From Flavobacteriaceae bacterium (GTDB taxonomy: Bacteria > Bacteroidota > Bacteroidia > Flavobacteriales > Flavobacteriaceae), in assembly GCA_003511845.1 (NCBI GenBank), contig DOIV01000175.1:1-8591 (forward strand): a DNA stretch of 8,591 nucleotides. The letters run 5' to 3'. A model generated the notes under the pieces. It was given only the letters and a program-made list of their open reading frames with translations. It was not told the origin of the DNA and did no database searches. The position numbers were made by a program, and so were the translations under genes. This document shows, one piece after another, positions 7,297-8,591 of this stretch (its first letter is position 1; every line of letters starts with the position of its first letter).

Positions 7297-7328
7297 CAAA
7301 GTAGTATAAAACTACTAAAAAAATTCAA
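7297..7328 (-). promoter_or_regulatory. Candidate promoter for the epimerase operon
   Basis: Read on the minus strand, TTG at 7328-7326 is followed after 21 nt by CTACTTTG at 7304-7297. This resembles the Bacteroidota -33 TTG and -7 TAnnTTTG pair, although TA is one base closer to TTTG than the consensus. The predicted start would fall only a few bases before the epimerase ATG at 7283, giving a very short leader. The match is suggestive, not strong. Confidence 0.35.
7300..7316. promoter_or_regulatory. Inverted repeat overlapping the epimerase promoter, possible operator
   Basis: AGTAGT-ATAAA-ACTACT is a perfect 6-bp inverted repeat with a 5-nt spacer in the divergent intergenic region. It overlaps the candidate -7 element and spacer of the minus-strand promoter, where a bound repressor would block transcription. 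No T-run follows, so it is not a terminator. No regulator gene is next to it, and a 6-bp palindrome in AT-rich DNA can arise by chance. Confidence 0.3.
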
Positions 7329-7371
7329 GTAATTATTGTACTTTAGAAATCAATAATTAATAAAACATTCT

Positions 7372-7962
7372 ATGCCTCTAGTAACACCACTTTCATCAGA
7401 TCACAATTTAGAAACCAAAGAACTTGCTGAGTTTTTTAATGAAACCTTAGGTTTTTGTCCAAATTCGGTTTTGACCATGCAACGCAGACCAGCTATTAGT
7501 AAAGCATTTATCAACTTGAATAAAGCGGTAATGGCAAATGAAGGACGTGTAACTTCTGCTTTAAAGCGGATGATTGCTTGGGTGAGTAGTAATTCTGCTG
7601 GATGTAGATATTGTCAAGCACATGCGATTAGAGCTGCCGAACGTTACGGTGCAGAGCAAGAACAACTCGATAATATTTGGGAATATAGAACACATGCCGC
7701 ATTTAATGAAGCCGAGCGTGCTGCTCTTGATTTTTCATTGGCGGCATCTCAAGTTCCTAATAATGTTGATGAAAACATTAAAAAACGTTTGTATGAACAT
7801 TGGAACGAAGGCGAAATTGTAGAAATGCTAGGTGTTATTTCCCTTTTTGGATATTTAAATAGGTGGAATGATTCTATGGGAACATCTATTGAAAACGGAG
7901 CTGTCGAAAGTGGGAATCAGTATTTAGGAAAATACGGTTGGGAAAAAGGGAAACACCTATAG
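7372..7962 (+). CDS. Carboxymuconolactone decarboxylase / AhpD-like family protein
   Basis: This is an all-helical protein of the CMD/AhpD superfamily. Most members outside the protocatechuate pathway are thiol peroxidases or uncharacterised redox proteins of the cytoplasm. Its 196 residues contain the signature GCRYCQAHA, with Cys78 and Cys81 forming the CxxC redox pair and His84 nearby as the likely proton relay. Two residues separate the second Cys and the His, whereas AhpD has three. Before it comes LGFCPNSVLTMQRRPAISKAF (about 26-46), a lead-in seen in peroxidase-related members, with an extra Cys29. FNEAERAALDFSLA (111-124) and the helix EIVEMLGVISLFGYLNRWND (148-167) also fit the family. 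The start is the only ATG that leaves this lead-in complete; no Shine-Dalgarno is seen, as usual in Bacteroidota. It is divergent from the epimerase operon and convergent with the ATPase gene. True gamma-carboxymuconolactone decarboxylase is unlikely, since no catechol-pathway gene is present. Confidence 0.88.
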   Translation: MPLVTPLSSDHNLETKELAEFFNETLGFCPNSVLTMQRRPAISKAFINLNKAVMANEGRVTSALKRMIAWVSSNSAGCRYCQAHAIRAAERYGAEQEQLDNIWEYRTHAAFNEAERAALDFSLAASQVPNNVDENIKKRLYEHWNEGEIVEMLGVISLFGYLNRWNDSMGTSIENGAVESGNQYLGKYGWEKGKHL

Positions 7963-7993
7963 ATTTACGATTTATTCGATTGGGGATTTTTGA

Positions 7994-8591
7994 TTAATAC
8001 AATAAACCAAACAAATACAATGGAATAATATTTAGGCTCCCGACTTCCATATCATCTCTTACCACAAAACTATTTTTTACACCTTTTATTTGTTTGCTTG
8101 ACTTTCCTTTACCTCCTATTTCAAATATATATTTTCTGTCTATTATAAAATCACCCTTATCAGCCAAATGTATTTCGTGTAAATACTTCATTTGATTGGC
8201 AAAAAAAGTTTCTCGTAATGTACCATCATTTGCATTTTGTTTACCTAAAGCAATAACCAAATTGGTATTGTTTAAATACAACTTTTGAGGTTTTGTTAAA
8301 GCTCCAATTCCTTTTGTGGGCTTAAATAATTCCATTACTAAATCAGCTCTATTTAAAATTTTTATTGCATTTAATAAAAAACTTCTATTCATACCTAAAC
8401 GCTCGCTTAATTTTGAAATGTTAGGTGTAAACGGAACACTTTGAGCGATAGCAACTAATAATTTTCTTATTTTATAACTGTCTTCATAAGTCATATTTTC
8501 AGTTGCACTTAAGTCAACTTCTAAAATTAGGTTAATGGTTTGTGTTAACTTTTGAATATAACTCTCTTTATTTTCCATAAAATATGGATAA
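7994..8591 (-). CDS. C-terminal part of an AAA+ ATPase with DUF4143-type domain (5' end off the window)
   Basis: Visible here is the C-terminal half of a COG1373-type predicted ATPase, a family of about 370-400 residues with an N-terminal P-loop ATPase and a C-terminal DUF4143 domain; its role is poorly defined. The first Met (complement of 8576-8578) is probably internal. The frame stays open to the edge and reads YPYF just before it, which fits the family's linker. Motifs seen, numbered from that Met: LLVAIAQSVPFTPNISKLSERLGMN (40-64, a winged-helix-like segment), KPQKLYLNNTNLVIAL (96-111), NDGTLRETFFANQM (117-130), and GDFIID...FEIGGKGK with Asp143, Glu153 and Lys157, which resembles a PD-(D/E)xK nuclease core. 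The C terminus IPLYLFGLLY is typical of the family. Walker A and B motifs would be outside the window. Convergent with the CMD gene, with a 31-nt gap and no clear terminator. Confidence 0.85.
   Translation of the reverse strand, partial: YPYFMENKESYIQKLTQTINLILEVDLSATENMTYEDSYKIRKLLVAIAQSVPFTPNISKLSERLGMNRSFLLNAIKILNRADLVMELFKPTKGIGALTKPQKLYLNNTNLVIALGKQNANDGTLRETFFANQMKYLHEIHLADKGDFIIDRKYIFEIGGKGKSSKQIKGVKNSFVVRDDMEVGSLNIIPLYLFGLLY

Noticed and set aside
7339..7346. TACTTTAG as a -7 element for the CMD gene
   Set aside because: It differs from TAnnTTTG within the conserved TTTG, and no TTG lies about 19-23 nt upstream, so it is no better than chance in AT-rich DNA.
7622..7822. Plus-strand 66-codon frame within the CMD gene
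   Set aside because: It is a shifted frame of the conserved helical region of a complete gene.

Overview
The window looks like chromosomal DNA from a marine or soil Flavobacteriaceae-type member of the Bacteroidota. The evidence is a TonB-dependent SusC/SusD outer-membrane pair, strongly AT-rich DNA, A-rich leaders without Shine-Dalgarno sequences, and Bacteroidota-style promoter fragments (TAnnTTTG-like). No rRNA, tRNA, CRISPR array, transposase or phage gene was found. All internal genes appear intact.

Layout: (1) 54-4685, plus strand: a SusC/RagA-type TonB-linked porin followed after 3 nt by a SusD-like lipoprotein of the 'nutrient-binding' class. They form one nutrient-uptake operon, closed by a strong hairpin terminator at 4702-4740 that is built to work on both strands. 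No glycoside hydrolase, sulfatase or sigma/anti-sigma gene accompanies the pair here, so its substrate cannot be read from context. (2) 4764-7283, minus strand: a tightly packed three-gene operon transcribed in the order dipeptide epimerase (enolase superfamily), then a PLP enzyme of the alpha-oxoamine-synthase fold, then an OsmC-like thiol protein. The gaps are 6 and 21 nt. (3) 7284-7371: a short divergent intergenic region with a plausible minus-strand promoter overlapped by a 6-bp-arm inverted repeat. (4) 7372-7962, plus strand: a carboxymuconolactone-decarboxylase/AhpD-like protein with a CxxC redox motif. (5) 7994 to the window end, minus strand: the C-terminal half of an AAA+ ATPase with a DUF4143-type domain. 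Its N-terminal P-loop domain lies beyond the edge.

How the genes may work together: the SusCD pair imports an unknown nutrient across the outer membrane. The epimerase probably acts on a dipeptide (classically L-Ala-D/L-Glu from murein), and the PLP enzyme next to it may act on amino-acid or acyl substrates in the same pathway; that link is inference from gene order. OsmC and the CMD protein both look like thiol-based peroxide or redox proteins on either side of the metabolic genes.

The most distinctive feature is a pair of related palindromic repeats (about 5208-5238 and 6252-6282). Each is inserted in the same orientation at the extreme 3' end of a gene, so that it encodes the last residues of the protein (PSPKERAKI in one, LSKEKG in the other) and places a hairpin at each gene junction of the operon. 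No clearly new defence or mobile system is visible.
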